Origin: Vibrio diabolicus
Lineage (GTDB): Bacteria; Pseudomonadota; Gammaproteobacteria; Enterobacterales; Vibrionaceae
Reading direction: 5' to 3'
Length of the DNA stretch: 64,000 bases
NCBI GenBank assembly: GCA_001048675.1
Contig: CCKK01000020.1
Coordinates: forward strand, 930,001 to 994,000
This document shows, in pieces, positions 54,767 through 63,360 of the stretch. How positions within the stretch are numbered: position 1 is the first letter of the stretch; each line of letters starts with the position of its first letter. The notes below the pieces were generated by a model. The model was not told where the DNA came from. It saw nothing but the letters and a program-made list of their open reading frames with translations, and made no database searches. The position numbers and the translations under genes were made by a program.

Positions 54767-55629
54767 AGCGCACCTCCTACAGATAGATTGCGATTTACTG
54801 AGGTATCGCTATCTGAATTAGGGCTAATAACCTCGATGCTTACGCGGCGATTGGTTAAACGCACGGCAGGTGTTTCACCCTCGTAAAGCGGCAGGCTATC
54901 TCCCACAGATTTGGTGGTTACGCGTTCTGAAGTGATGCCAAATACAGTCAGGTAACGCTTCACTTGTTCTGCACGCGCTTGAGCGAGTTTCTGGTTGTAA
55001 TCTGGTGAGCCAGTGACATCGGCATGCCCAGTCACCACAAGAGTTAGGTTAGGGTGGTCACGTAAAATGTAGGCAGCTTCTGCCAAATGTCCCATGTACT
55101 TTGGATTAATTTCTGCTGAATCGACAGCAAATTGATTATCAATATTGAGGAGTGCATAAATTTCAGCGACGACGTTCAAATCGCTACGCAATGCTTCAAT
55201 ATCATCGGGTGGCGTACAAGTGGTTTGGCTTAATACATAGTCGAGTTGCTGTTCAAGTTGGTTTAAACGTCGACGTTGAATCACCAGATCGTTAGCAGCA
55301 TCGAGTAGAAGTCCGCCTTCTAGCTCACGTGCGATTCTGTTTTGCTTCTCAAGCGCTTGCACTACTGCTGCAGGAAAGCACCAGCGTGCGCCTTCTTGAA
55401 TCAACGCGTCTAGGTGTAGCTTGGTGAGTTGCCAATCAAACCTCAACCCATGCTCTGGACCTAACGGCTCATCGGGCATGACTGGGGAAAACTGATAATT
55501 TTCAATTGAGATATCTTGATAGTTTTCCGCCAAGCCACCTTTTCCGTGGTCTGGGTAGTCAAACGACGAACAACCAAACATGCCGACAACAAGACCGCTT
55601 ACTACATATCGTCGTATAAGATTTACCAT
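54763..55629 (-). CDS. sypB: OmpA-domain lipoprotein SypB
   Basis: The 288-residue protein has a lipoprotein signal with lipobox GMFGC (Cys20) and a C-terminal OmpA peptidoglycan-binding domain (about 170-270: VVTGHADVTGSPDYNQKLAQARAEQVKRYL and LTNRRVSIEV). It probably anchors the export apparatus to peptidoglycan. GGAGG precedes the ATG. It follows sypA by 26 bases. Confidence 0.88.
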   Translation of the reverse strand: MVNLIRRYVVSGLVVGMFGCSSFDYPDHGKGGLAENYQDISIENYQFSPVMPDEPLGPEHGLRFDWQLTKLHLDALIQEGARWCFPAAVVQALEKQNRIARELEGGLLLDAANDLVIQRRRLNQLEQQLDYVLSQTTCTPPDDIEALRSDLNVVAEIYALLNIDNQFAVDSAEINPKYMGHLAEAAYILRDHPNLTLVVTGHADVTGSPDYNQKLAQARAEQVKRYLTVFGITSERVTTKSVGDSLPLYEGETPAVRLTNRRVSIEVISPNSDSDTSVNRNLSVGGAL

Positions 55630-55655
55630 GCCAACCTCCGTTTAAACCGGTATTT

Positions 55656-55976
55656 TTAGTGTCCTTTTGAGTTAACGGGAATAGCATGGTTAATACGAAG
55701 CAAGCTCATGATTTCTAAAGGTTGGCCTGATACGTTTTCAATACTCATGCTTCTTTCACGTTCAACTAGACGCTTATATAAGTAAACAATGGCACCAATC
55801 CCTGAAGAATCAAGAAATTGGACGTGCTGTAGGTTAATTTCGACTTCTTTGTGATGATTGTCGTGAATTACTTCATCAATGTGATGTTGTGCTTGTCGAC
55901 AGCCACTTGCGTCTAAGTCACCAAAAAACTCAATGGCTAATTTGTCTTGATTAATTTCTAGTTTGCGTAATTCCAT
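55656..55976 (-). CDS. sypA: STAS-domain anti-sigma-factor-antagonist-like protein SypA
   Basis: The 106-residue STAS protein has the SpoIIAA-type phosphorylation motif FLDSSGIG with Ser57/Ser58. In V. fischeri SypA promotes biofilm formation and is turned off by SypE-dependent serine phosphorylation. No sypE lies in this locus. ATG at 55976 follows CGGAG; the frame upstream to 56042 lies across the sigma-54 promoter and is rejected. First gene of the sypA-B-C-D-Hpt unit. Confidence 0.88.
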   Translation of the reverse strand: MELRKLEINQDKLAIEFFGDLDASGCRQAQHHIDEVIHDNHHKEVEINLQHVQFLDSSGIGAIVYLYKRLVERERSMSIENVSGQPLEIMSLLRINHAIPVNSKGH

Positions 55977-56013
55977 GACTCTATCTCCGTTTGTTTTCTC
56001 TACTTGGATATAG

Positions 56014-56029
56014 AGCAGGTAACGTGCCA
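56014..56029 (-). promoter_or_regulatory. Sigma-54 promoter of sypA
   Basis: The minus strand reads TGGCACGTTACCTGCT: perfect -24 element and GG-N10-GC. The predicted start lies near 56003, about 27 bases before the ATG. Confidence 0.82.
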
Positions 56030-56099
56030 AATTTAAATGCAAATAAAATCAAATGGTTATGATTTTTTGATAATGTCATTCAAATTGAGAAGGAATAGG

Positions 56100-56114
56100 T
56101 TCTCAATTTGAGAA
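56100..56114. promoter_or_regulatory. SypG-type enhancer upstream of sypA, with a weaker second site
   Basis: TTCTCAATTTGAGAA is a perfect palindrome 70 bases before the sypA promoter. A weaker copy, CATTCAAATTGAGAA (11 of 15), lies at 56077-56091, 23 bases (about two helical turns) nearer, suggesting paired binding. The rest of the gap to ligE at 56400 shows no gene. Confidence 0.78.
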
Positions 56115-56399
56115 TCAAAAACGCATAGATAGACGGCTTGTTCAGGAGAGATGTCGAATTAATATCGAGCGCTAAAGCAAGAGTCTCATCGAGATTAGAT
56201 TGCGACTTGATTTTAGACTCACCCATCTTATTGTGAACAATGTGTAAATATTAAATGCAAAATCTGTCTAAAGTTTATGATTGTCCTTGCAAATCATTAC
56301 TTAAGTTGATTGTTCTGAGTCGAAGAATGACTAGTAATAAATAGGTCATCGAGAGGAGTTACGGTTCAATAAAGGCGCTTTTTTGTACAAGGTCTTCTT

Positions 56400-57245
56400 A
56401 TGCCATTAAAAATGACATTAATCGCGCTGGCTGTTATGACAGCGTCTTCACAGCTTCAAGCTGATACTTCTCTCACGCCTCCAGTTTCTCTTGCGCAAAG
56501 TTATCAAGATGGTATCGATGTATCTGAATACTGGTATAGCGAAAAACTCGACGGCATTCGCGCCTATTGGACAGGACAACATCTCGTGACGAGAAATGGT
56601 AACCGAATCTACGCTCCAGATTGGTTTATAGATTCACTACCTGACTATCCGTTAGATGGTGAGCTATGGGCGGGACGAGGCAATTTTCATCTCGTACAAC
56701 AAACGGTTTTGGATAAAACGCCTGTGGAGTCAGCTTGGCGAAACATTGATTTTATGATCTTTGATATGCCGTATTCTGCTGGTGATTACCGGAAGCGTTA
56801 TTACAACATCAAAGATTTAGTGCTCGAAGTAGACCAACCTCATATCAAATATGTCGAACACCGAGCGATCCAAAATGAAGCCCACCTGTTTACGCAATTG
56901 GATAAGATTTCAATATCCGATGGTGAAGGGGTGATGCTACGTAAGGTATCAAGTCGTTATCAAGCTGGACGTGGAAGTGATTTACTTAAACTGAAACGAT
57001 ACGCGGATGATGAAGCGCTAGTCGTGGGCTATAAGCCAGGCACGGGGCGTTTATTGGGTATGATGGGGGCGATGTTAGTTCGCTTGCCAGATGGTACAGA
57101 GTTTTACATTGGTAGTGGGTTTACCGATGAAGTGCGTCGTCAGCCTCCGAAAATAGGTTCAACCGTCACGTTCAGGTACAACGGTTTTACTCATACCGGT
57201 AAGCCACGTTTTGCCCGATTCTTGCGTGAGAGGCTGAAGGAATAG
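56400..57245 (+). CDS. Periplasmic ATP-dependent DNA ligase LigE-like
   Basis: The 281-residue ligase has a signal peptide (cut after LQA, about residue 21), the adenylation motif SEKLDGIR with catalytic Lys49, then motifs III (NIDFMIFDMPY), IV (SDGEGVMLRK) and V (LLKLKRY), and a short OB domain. No additional domains are present. Such Lig E enzymes are predicted to act on DNA in the periplasm, for example during uptake or in extracellular matrix. An AAGG site precedes the ATG. Divergent from sypA. Confidence 0.85.
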   Translation: MPLKMTLIALAVMTASSQLQADTSLTPPVSLAQSYQDGIDVSEYWYSEKLDGIRAYWTGQHLVTRNGNRIYAPDWFIDSLPDYPLDGELWAGRGNFHLVQQTVLDKTPVESAWRNIDFMIFDMPYSAGDYRKRYYNIKDLVLEVDQPHIKYVEHRAIQNEAHLFTQLDKISISDGEGVMLRKVSSRYQAGRGSDLLKLKRYADDEALVVGYKPGTGRLLGMMGAMLVRLPDGTEFYIGSGFTDEVRRQPPKIGSTVTFRYNGFTHTGKPRFARFLRERLKE

Positions 57246-57257
57246 AACGCTCTGCAC

Positions 57258-58259
57258 TTACTCGTTGCCAACGGTTACGCCGCACCGCTTGAAGAGACCC
57301 TGCCAAAACTGAACGTGGTTTAGGGTTTCTTGTCTAAAGGTTTTGTGTGCTTCTTTTATGCCATATTGATGACCATGAAGTTGCATACGCTTTTCTATCA
57401 AGGTGGCACCATCATGAAGTTGCTTATAGGTACTGTCTAAATAGGCTAAGTAAGGTTGCACTTCTTCAACGTAAATAGATTGGAAGACATTTCTTAGGTA
57501 GCGGAACTGGGTCACGTCTCGGTTTGGTCCGCACAACACATTATTCTGATGTTGTTCAAGTAACTGAGTCGTAGCTTTTAGCCAGTGAGAAGCGTTTATC
57601 ATCGAATAGTAAAGTCGTCCGATTAAACGAGATTTCTCTAGCTCTTCTTGATATTGCACAATCTCAATATCGGGCAGACGTGAAATGGCGCGATGAGGCA
57701 AGCCGTACATTTCACTGAAAAGGCGATAGACGTCGTTAATACGTGCAACATCATTTGGTGTTTCTTGAGATAGCCAATCCGACGCCGTTAGCTGCTTTTG
57801 CATTGCATCACTCGCGAGTAGCAAGTTGTCAAGATGAGTACCTAAATGTTGCCACTTAGTCGAATAAAGCTCTGTCAATGTTGCGCGTTCTTCATCGCTA
57901 AGTGGAAATTCGGATAAACATCGATTCATGACTCTTAAAAGGGCAGTTTGATAATCAAAATCATGAAATGCATCCTGCACCTTACCAAGCTGTGAGTTTT
58001 TCTCGGCAAGTAGATTGAATAATCCACACTGGCGTAATTGGTAGCTTTCTAGTAAACCAATCGATAGCCTTGGAAGTGGGTCGAATAAGTCGCGCTTTGC
58101 AGGTATGGTCACCGTAGATTGCGACTCGATTGGAAGAGTAGGAGCGTCCAACACATTGGCGACACGTTGGTGATACTTGTCAAACATGGCGTTTTCTGGG
58201 TTGAACCAGCTATCGCAACTGTTAAGAAACAAGACTAAGAACAATAAAATAGACCGCAC
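57258..58259 (-). CDS. DUF3080-family lipoprotein
   Basis: The 333-residue protein has a lipoprotein signal (ILLFLVLFLNSC, Cys15) and an all-helical body that resembles the DUF3080 family. Its function is unknown. It converges on ligE with 12 bases between stops. It may be cotranscribed with norM upstream, but the terminator at 58360 argues against much read-through. Confidence 0.75.
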   Translation of the reverse strand: MRSILLFLVLFLNSCDSWFNPENAMFDKYHQRVANVLDAPTLPIESQSTVTIPAKRDLFDPLPRLSIGLLESYQLRQCGLFNLLAEKNSQLGKVQDAFHDFDYQTALLRVMNRCLSEFPLSDEERATLTELYSTKWQHLGTHLDNLLLASDAMQKQLTASDWLSQETPNDVARINDVYRLFSEMYGLPHRAISRLPDIEIVQYQEELEKSRLIGRLYYSMINASHWLKATTQLLEQHQNNVLCGPNRDVTQFRYLRNVFQSIYVEEVQPYLAYLDSTYKQLHDGATLIEKRMQLHGHQYGIKEAHKTFRQETLNHVQFWQGLFKRCGVTVGNE

Positions 58260-58359
58260 AAATATCCTTTTGATAACTTCGTATTCGTCACCCAGAGAGC
58301 AGACTCTACTGACTCACAAGCTTGCTATAAGTATACTCAACAGCGTTATTATTCGATCA

Positions 58360-58385
58360 AAAAAGCCAGCGTGTGCTGGCTTTTT
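58360..58385. terminator. Intrinsic terminator of norM
   Basis: AAAAAGCCAGC (58360-58370), loop GTGT, exact complement to 58385, with T/A runs on both sides, immediately past the norM stop. Confidence 0.9.
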
Positions 58386-58392
58386 CTTATTA

Positions 58393-59763
58393 TCACTGAA
58401 CTGAAAAGTTCAATTGCACCTCTGGTTCTTGGCGGTGCATCCAGCGCATTCTTACCCCTAGCATAAATGCGGCAGAAGAAAGGCCGATGATAAAGCCTAG
58501 CCAGAAACCTTGCGCTCCCATTGGCTCGACGATCCAGTCTGTGCGGCCAAGGACGTAACCCATTGGTAAACCAAGAATCCAGTAGGCGATAAACGTACGG
58601 TTGAAGATGGCTCGCATATCTTTATAGCCACGCAGTGCACCTGCCGCGATTACCTGAACTGCGTCCGTACATTGATAAACAGCAGCAAATACGAGCAGTT
58701 GCATCGCTAGAGTGATGACCTCTGGGTTGCTAGTGTAAAGTTCGGCGATCCATTCACGAGACAATACGGTTAATATCGCTGTAAGAACAGATAAACCTAG
58801 ACCAACCATGATGCCCACTCGTGAAGCAACGCGAGCGCCATCTACGTTTTCTTCGCCAAGTCGATGGCCGACACGAATGCTCACTGCGGCACCGATACTC
58901 ATTGGAAGCATAAATACCAACGAAGAGAAGTTAATCGCAACCTGATGCGCAGCAACGATGATTGGTCCTAGTGGTGATACCAATAATGCAACGACAGCAA
59001 ATAGTGTCACTTCAAAGAACAGCGCTGCTGCAACAGGAAAGCCGAGCCTGAACAGACGAACTTGCGCTTTCCATTGTGGTCGATGCCATTCACCAAATAA
59101 GTTGATGCTTTTAAGTCGATCTGATGTCATCACATAAAGCAATAGTAGGGCAAACATGACCCAGTAAACAATCGTGGTTGCGACACCACAGCCAACACCG
59201 CCTAATTCAGGTGCGCCAAACTTGCCATACACGAAAATCCAGTTTAGAGGAATGTTGAGCAGTAAACCGATAAAGCCAATGACCATTGCTGGTTTTGTCA
59301 ATGACATACCATCCGTAAAGCTTCTAAGCGTTTGAAAAAGCAAGAAAGCAGGCACTGCTAAGATAACAGCATGAATGTATCCCACTGTTTTTTCTGCCAT
59401 CAGCGTTTCAACATCCATAAATCCGAGAATAAATTGGGTTTGAAGCAGCACTGCAATAATCGGCACACTGATCAACAATGCCAAAACGACGCCTTGTTGA
59501 ATTTCAAACGGGATTTTTACTCGACGACCAGAGCCATTTAACTGTGCGACAACAGGGACTAACGCCATTAACAAACCCACACCAAATAAAATGGATGGAA
59601 GCCAAATACTTGAAGCGACAGAAACCGCAGCCATGTCGGTGGCACTAACGCCTCCGGCCATAACGGTATCAACAAACCCCATACCAGTTTGAGCAACAGA
59701 TGCGATCAATACCGGGGTCGCCAATTTGATGAGACTTGATGCTTCTTCTTTATAGCGATGCAC
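58393..59763 (-). CDS. norM: Na+-driven multidrug efflux pump NorM (MATE family)
   Basis: The 456-residue protein has twelve membrane segments in two bundles and matches V. parahaemolyticus NorM closely (for example TPVLIASVAQTGMGFVDTVMAGG and FRLGFPVAAALFFEVTLFAVVALLVSPLG). It exports cationic drugs and fluoroquinolones in exchange for Na+. The start is a GTG at 59763 (MHRYKEEAS) behind GGAG. Divergent from the riboflavin synthase gene. Confidence 0.92.
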   Translation of the reverse strand: MHRYKEEASSLIKLATPVLIASVAQTGMGFVDTVMAGGVSATDMAAVSVASSIWLPSILFGVGLLMALVPVVAQLNGSGRRVKIPFEIQQGVVLALLISVPIIAVLLQTQFILGFMDVETLMAEKTVGYIHAVILAVPAFLLFQTLRSFTDGMSLTKPAMVIGFIGLLLNIPLNWIFVYGKFGAPELGGVGCGVATTIVYWVMFALLLLYVMTSDRLKSINLFGEWHRPQWKAQVRLFRLGFPVAAALFFEVTLFAVVALLVSPLGPIIVAAHQVAINFSSLVFMLPMSIGAAVSIRVGHRLGEENVDGARVASRVGIMVGLGLSVLTAILTVLSREWIAELYTSNPEVITLAMQLLVFAAVYQCTDAVQVIAAGALRGYKDMRAIFNRTFIAYWILGLPMGYVLGRTDWIVEPMGAQGFWLGFIIGLSSAAFMLGVRMRWMHRQEPEVQLNFSVQ

Positions 59764-60157
59764 GAAAAATACTCCAGAGCGGAACAATAAGTTGAAAGAA
59801 TGAGAGCGCTCGAGGACAAAAGATGTGGTGAACTGATCTGATGGTTGATTTTAGTCACGATAAGGTGAAAAAATGCCTCGGAGAAACTCCGCGCAAATGA
59901 TAAACAATTGTATGTTTATATTCCATAGTTAGGTTGCGAATAGTGGATAACACTAACTTAATGCTAGCTAAGCTCAGGATACGCTAATACTGAGAGCTGT
60001 AATAAATCATGTTAATGTTAGAAGCATGTATGAGAACAAGGCTCCATTTTTCAATAGGTCGTTGCTCTATAATCTACAGGTTTTATCTCGATACACAGTG
60101 CTGTGCTTAAGGCTCTGTCATCGATTGCAGCTTGTATGAAATCAATAGGTAAAAAGA
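59764..60157. other. 394-base divergent intergenic region norM/ribE
   Basis: No gene is visible. It must hold both promoters. A short CGGAG-AAA-CTCCG stem lies near 59878-59890 and a bulged AGCT/CTCAG repeat near 59970-60000. I see no FMN riboswitch. Confidence 0.4.
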
Positions 60158-60769
60158 ATGTTTACAGGAATAGTTCAGGGTACGGCGAAGGTCGTTAAAA
60201 TTGATAAAAAAGAACGCTTTCAAACGCATGTTGTCGAGTTAAGCGAAGAGCTTTGTAAAGGATTAGAAATAGGTGCATCTGTCGCTCACAATGGCTGCTG
60301 CCTGACCGTGGCCAAAATTAATGGCAACCTTATCAGTTTTGATTTAATGCAAGCGACATTGGCTCTCACCAACTTAGGCGAGCTAGTTGAAGGTGACAGC
60401 GTAAATATTGAGCGAGCGGCTAAGTTTGGTGATGAAATTGGCGGACACAGCATGTCTGGCCATATTAGTTTGATGGCTGATATCGTCGAGATCATCGATA
60501 CGCCTAATAACCGCACGATTTGGTTCCAACTGCCGCAAGAATCAATGAAATATGTATTAGCGAAAGGTTATATCGGCTTGGATGGTTGTTCTTTGACGAT
60601 TGGTGAGGTTGAAGCGTGTCGTTTTTCAGTACACCTAATTCCAGAAACCTTGCAACGAACACTCTTTGGAGTAAGACAAGTAGGGGACCGCGTTAATATT
60701 GAGTTTGACCCTCAGACTCAAGCCATAGTTGATACTGTTGAGCGAGTTCTCACAGCAAAACAGCTTTAG
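60158..60769 (+). CDS. ribE: Riboflavin synthase, alpha subunit
   Basis: The 203 residues form two lumazine-binding repeats: [13 protein letters not shown] to about 95, and from [12 protein letters not shown] (about 100) on. The family start MFTGI and the GHxxSGH turn ([10 protein letters not shown]) are present, as is NGCCLTV with the conserved cysteine. It dismutates two molecules of 6,7-dimethyl-8-ribityllumazine into riboflavin. It stands alone here rather than in a rib operon. Confidence 0.92.
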   Translation: MFTGIVQGTAKVVKIDKKERFQTHVVELSEELCKGLEIGASVAHNGCCLTVAKINGNLISFDLMQATLALTNLGELVEGDSVNIERAAKFGDEIGGHSMSGHISLMADIVEIIDTPNNRTIWFQLPQESMKYVLAKGYIGLDGCSLTIGEVEACRFSVHLIPETLQRTLFGVRQVGDRVNIEFDPQTQAIVDTVERVLTAKQL

Positions 60770-60776
60770 AATGAAT

Positions 60777-60802
60777 AAAAAGGAGCCAAGCGCTTCCTTT
60801 TT
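60777..60802. terminator. Intrinsic terminator
   Basis: AAAAAGGA (60777-60784) pairs with TCCTTTTT (60795-60802), eight bases past the ribE stop. Usable from both sides. Confidence 0.75.
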
Positions 60803-60846
60803 AATTCAAGTGACTTTGTGTTTCCAACGCTTACATGCTCGAGTTG

Positions 60847-61041
60847 TTATTCGTAATTGTCATCGATAAACAGTTCGACTTTATCTTGCAGCTCATCTAC
60901 TCGCATATTTAAGTGAATGGCATGGCAACAAGCTGGGCAATCATCATAAAACTCTTGGTCACCATTACTTGCATCTAGTGTAATGCCGATTGAATGTCCA
61001 CAATGGGGGCATTTGACATGCCTTTCGGTATAATTTTTCAT
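60847..61041 (-). CDS. CPXCG-motif cysteine-rich protein
   Basis: The 64-residue protein has CPHCG and CPACC, the four-cysteine zinc ribbon of the CPXCG family, plus a short acidic tail. Function unknown. The length is the family norm. The gap to 61294 holds only a weak hairpin (TGACCC/GGGTCA, 61205-61236). Confidence 0.85.
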   Translation of the reverse strand: MKNYTERHVKCPHCGHSIGITLDASNGDQEFYDDCPACCHAIHLNMRVDELQDKVELFIDDNYE

Positions 61042-61294
61042 ACAACAACTCCTAATATCGCAGGGCTTTTAAACACTCTATTCTTTAAGGAAGTACAGCC
61101 CTTCACTTACTTTGCCTACAAGGAAAATAGGCACAATCCAAAGTTAAGTCTCCTTTGATATTAGGTGGAGTTGTTGCTAATTGAGTCGAAATAAGTATAA
61201 AACTTGACCCCAAACTCAACCTTGAACTTAGGGTCATTTTCTGTAGTGATGTGCCTCGAGGTTTTACATCTTGAAATATGCAGTGGCTTCCAAA

Positions 61295-62161
61295 TTAATA
61301 AGAAATAATTTTATTAATAACTTGTTGAGCCTGCTCCAAGTAATGGCCGCCAAATAAATTGCAATGGTTGAGAACATGGTAAAGGTTATAGATATCTTTA
61401 CGCTCTTGATAACCAGCAGAAAGTGGCATAACAGATTCATAACCTTGATAAAATTCCGGTTGAAATCCACCAAAAAGCTCAGTCATCGCAATATCACACT
61501 CCCTGTCACCCCAGTAGCAGGCGGGGTCGTAACAGATAGGGCCACATGCCGTGAGAGCCGCATTCCCATTCCATAAATCGCCATGCAGCAAGGAAGGCTC
61601 TGGAGCATGGTTTGCTAGCAGTTGTTTTACGACATCTATAAAGTCGTCGATATCAACTAAAGTGACGCCTTTTTCTTTAAGGAGTTGTAATTGCCATCCT
61701 ATGCGTTGCTCAGCAAAGAAGACACACCACTTCTTGTGCCACTTATTGGGTTGTAGAGTGGAACCGAGATAGTTATCCGTATCAAAACCAAATTCCTTTT
61801 GCTCGCCCCATTGATGAAGGTGAGCTAATTGCTGTCCTAATTTAAAGCTGTTTGGGCCATCTTCTAATGGCTTTGTTGGAAGGTAGTTAAGAATTAGGAA
61901 TGAGGCGTTTTTGGTTTTACCAACCAATACAACCTCTGGAACAAATAGGGTAGATGTCTCGCGCAAAAGATGCAGACTTTCTGCCTCAACTTCAAACTTA
62001 GACAAAAACTCGCGATCGTTAATTTTCACGAAATAGCGCTGTTCGCCGTCATTGATCATGTAGCTTTCACTGATATCCCCACCAGATAGTCTTACTTTTT
62101 CCGTGATCTGGTACTCGAATAATAAAGTATCAGAAAGCTGTTGCGATATTGCTTGCCACAT
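61295..62161 (-). CDS. Fructosamine kinase-family protein
   Basis: The 288-residue protein has the APH/FN3K kinase fold: RYFVKIN with the ATP-site lysine, LLHGDLWNGNAA with catalytic Asp (about residue 193), and YDPACYWGDRECDIAM as the metal-binding loop. It probably phosphorylates glycated amines for repair. ATG at 62161 follows GAGG; the longer frame to 62212 is unlikely. Confidence 0.85.
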   Translation of the reverse strand: MWQAISQQLSDTLLFEYQITEKVRLSGGDISESYMINDGEQRYFVKINDREFLSKFEVEAESLHLLRETSTLFVPEVVLVGKTKNASFLILNYLPTKPLEDGPNSFKLGQQLAHLHQWGEQKEFGFDTDNYLGSTLQPNKWHKKWCVFFAEQRIGWQLQLLKEKGVTLVDIDDFIDVVKQLLANHAPEPSLLHGDLWNGNAALTACGPICYDPACYWGDRECDIAMTELFGGFQPEFYQGYESVMPLSAGYQERKDIYNLYHVLNHCNLFGGHYLEQAQQVINKIISY

Positions 62162-62385
62162 ACAAAACCTCGCGAATCTATTTGACCACCAACAGTTTAG
62201 GATAAAAAGCAAGGTGTTGGCGCTACGTTGAGCATACTTCGTAAAGAAACCTTCCTCTCAGTGTAGTCAATTTGTATAAATGTGAATCAAATCGCTTATA
62301 AGCCTCTGATTTGTCGGCATAGCATATGGAGATGAACGTATACAACAGGTATTATTATTTTTTTGACGTTAGTTCCATTGGTGAC

Positions 62386-63360
62386 ATGAAAATACTGATA
62401 TGTGATGACTCAGCGGTTGCAAGAAAGCTCATTGCGCGCTCCATCGTACAAGATACATCATTGCACCTGATCGAAGCTCAAGATGGGTATGAGGCGCTAA
62501 ATATTCTTGCGGAGCAAAATATCGATATTTTGTTTCTCGATTTAACGATGCCGATCATGGACGGTTTTGAAGTCCTTGAGTCATTACCTGTTAGTCATTA
62601 CCAGACTAAAATCGTCATTATTTCTGGAGATGTTCAACAAGAGGCAAAACAGCGCTGCATAGAGCTAGGTGCTCAAGCTTTTATCGCTAAGCCTCTGACA
62701 GAAGAGCAGGTGATACCGCTCTATGAACAATTGGGGCTGCACTATGCGTTCAAGCCTAGCCATTCGATTGATCCTAAAAGCCAGATTTGCGAGGAGTTCT
62801 CCTCATTAGCCAAATTCCGCGAGATTGCAAACATTGCACTTGGTAAAGGGGCTGCGATTATGGCAGACCACTTACACGAGTTCATCCAACTTCCTGTTCC
62901 ACATGTTGGTCCGTTATCCTACGGCGAACTTCATATGACGCTTGTCGACGTTGTTGGGCGAGATGGCTCTGTCGCGGTTGCGCAGAGGTTTGTTGGTGGC
63001 GGTATTCATGGTGAAGCTCTGGTGTGTTTGCGTGGTAGAGACATCAATCAAATTGGCGAGAAGTTAGGCTATCTGCTTGAGTTTACACCTCATAATGAAA
63101 TCATTTTGAATATCTCGAACTTACTGGTTTCTTCATTTCTCACATCGTTAGGGGATCAGCTCGACAAGCAATTCTCACTTCGTCAGCCAGGCATTGTGGA
63201 TACGTTAACGCCTTACTGTGAAGAGCAGGGTGAATTAGGTGAGCTGTTTACTATCGAATACACCTACATGGCAGAAGCGCTCGATTTTGAGTGTGAGGTA
63301 CTGTTTTTAATTGATAAACCATCCGTAGAAATTATTTATGAAATCATGGAGCTAATCTAA
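62386..63360 (+). CDS. Receiver-CheC/CheX-like protein
   Basis: The 324-residue protein has an N-terminal receiver (ILICDDSAV; phosphate acceptor Asp in LFLDLTMP, about residue 53; Lys in IAKPL) and a C-terminal domain that resembles the CheC/CheX phosphatases (EIANIALGKGAAIMADHL at about 143 and NEIILNISNLLVSSFLTSL at about 243). It may set its own or a partner's phosphorylation level. ATG at 62386 follows GGTGA. It overlaps the PAS-GGDEF start by one base (TAATG), so the two probably form one signalling pair. Confidence 0.82.
   Translation: MKILICDDSAVARKLIARSIVQDTSLHLIEAQDGYEALNILAEQNIDILFLDLTMPIMDGFEVLESLPVSHYQTKIVIISGDVQQEAKQRCIELGAQAFIAKPLTEEQVIPLYEQLGLHYAFKPSHSIDPKSQICEEFSSLAKFREIANIALGKGAAIMADHLHEFIQLPVPHVGPLSYGELHMTLVDVVGRDGSVAVAQRFVGGGIHGEALVCLRGRDINQIGEKLGYLLEFTPHNEIILNISNLLVSSFLTSLGDQLDKQFSLRQPGIVDTLTPYCEEQGELGELFTIEYTYMAEALDFECEVLFLIDKPSVEIIYEIMELI

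Noticed and set aside
59764-60157. FMN riboswitch before riboflavin synthase
   Set aside because: None of the conserved RFN-element blocks can be found; the gap shows only weak inverted repeats.
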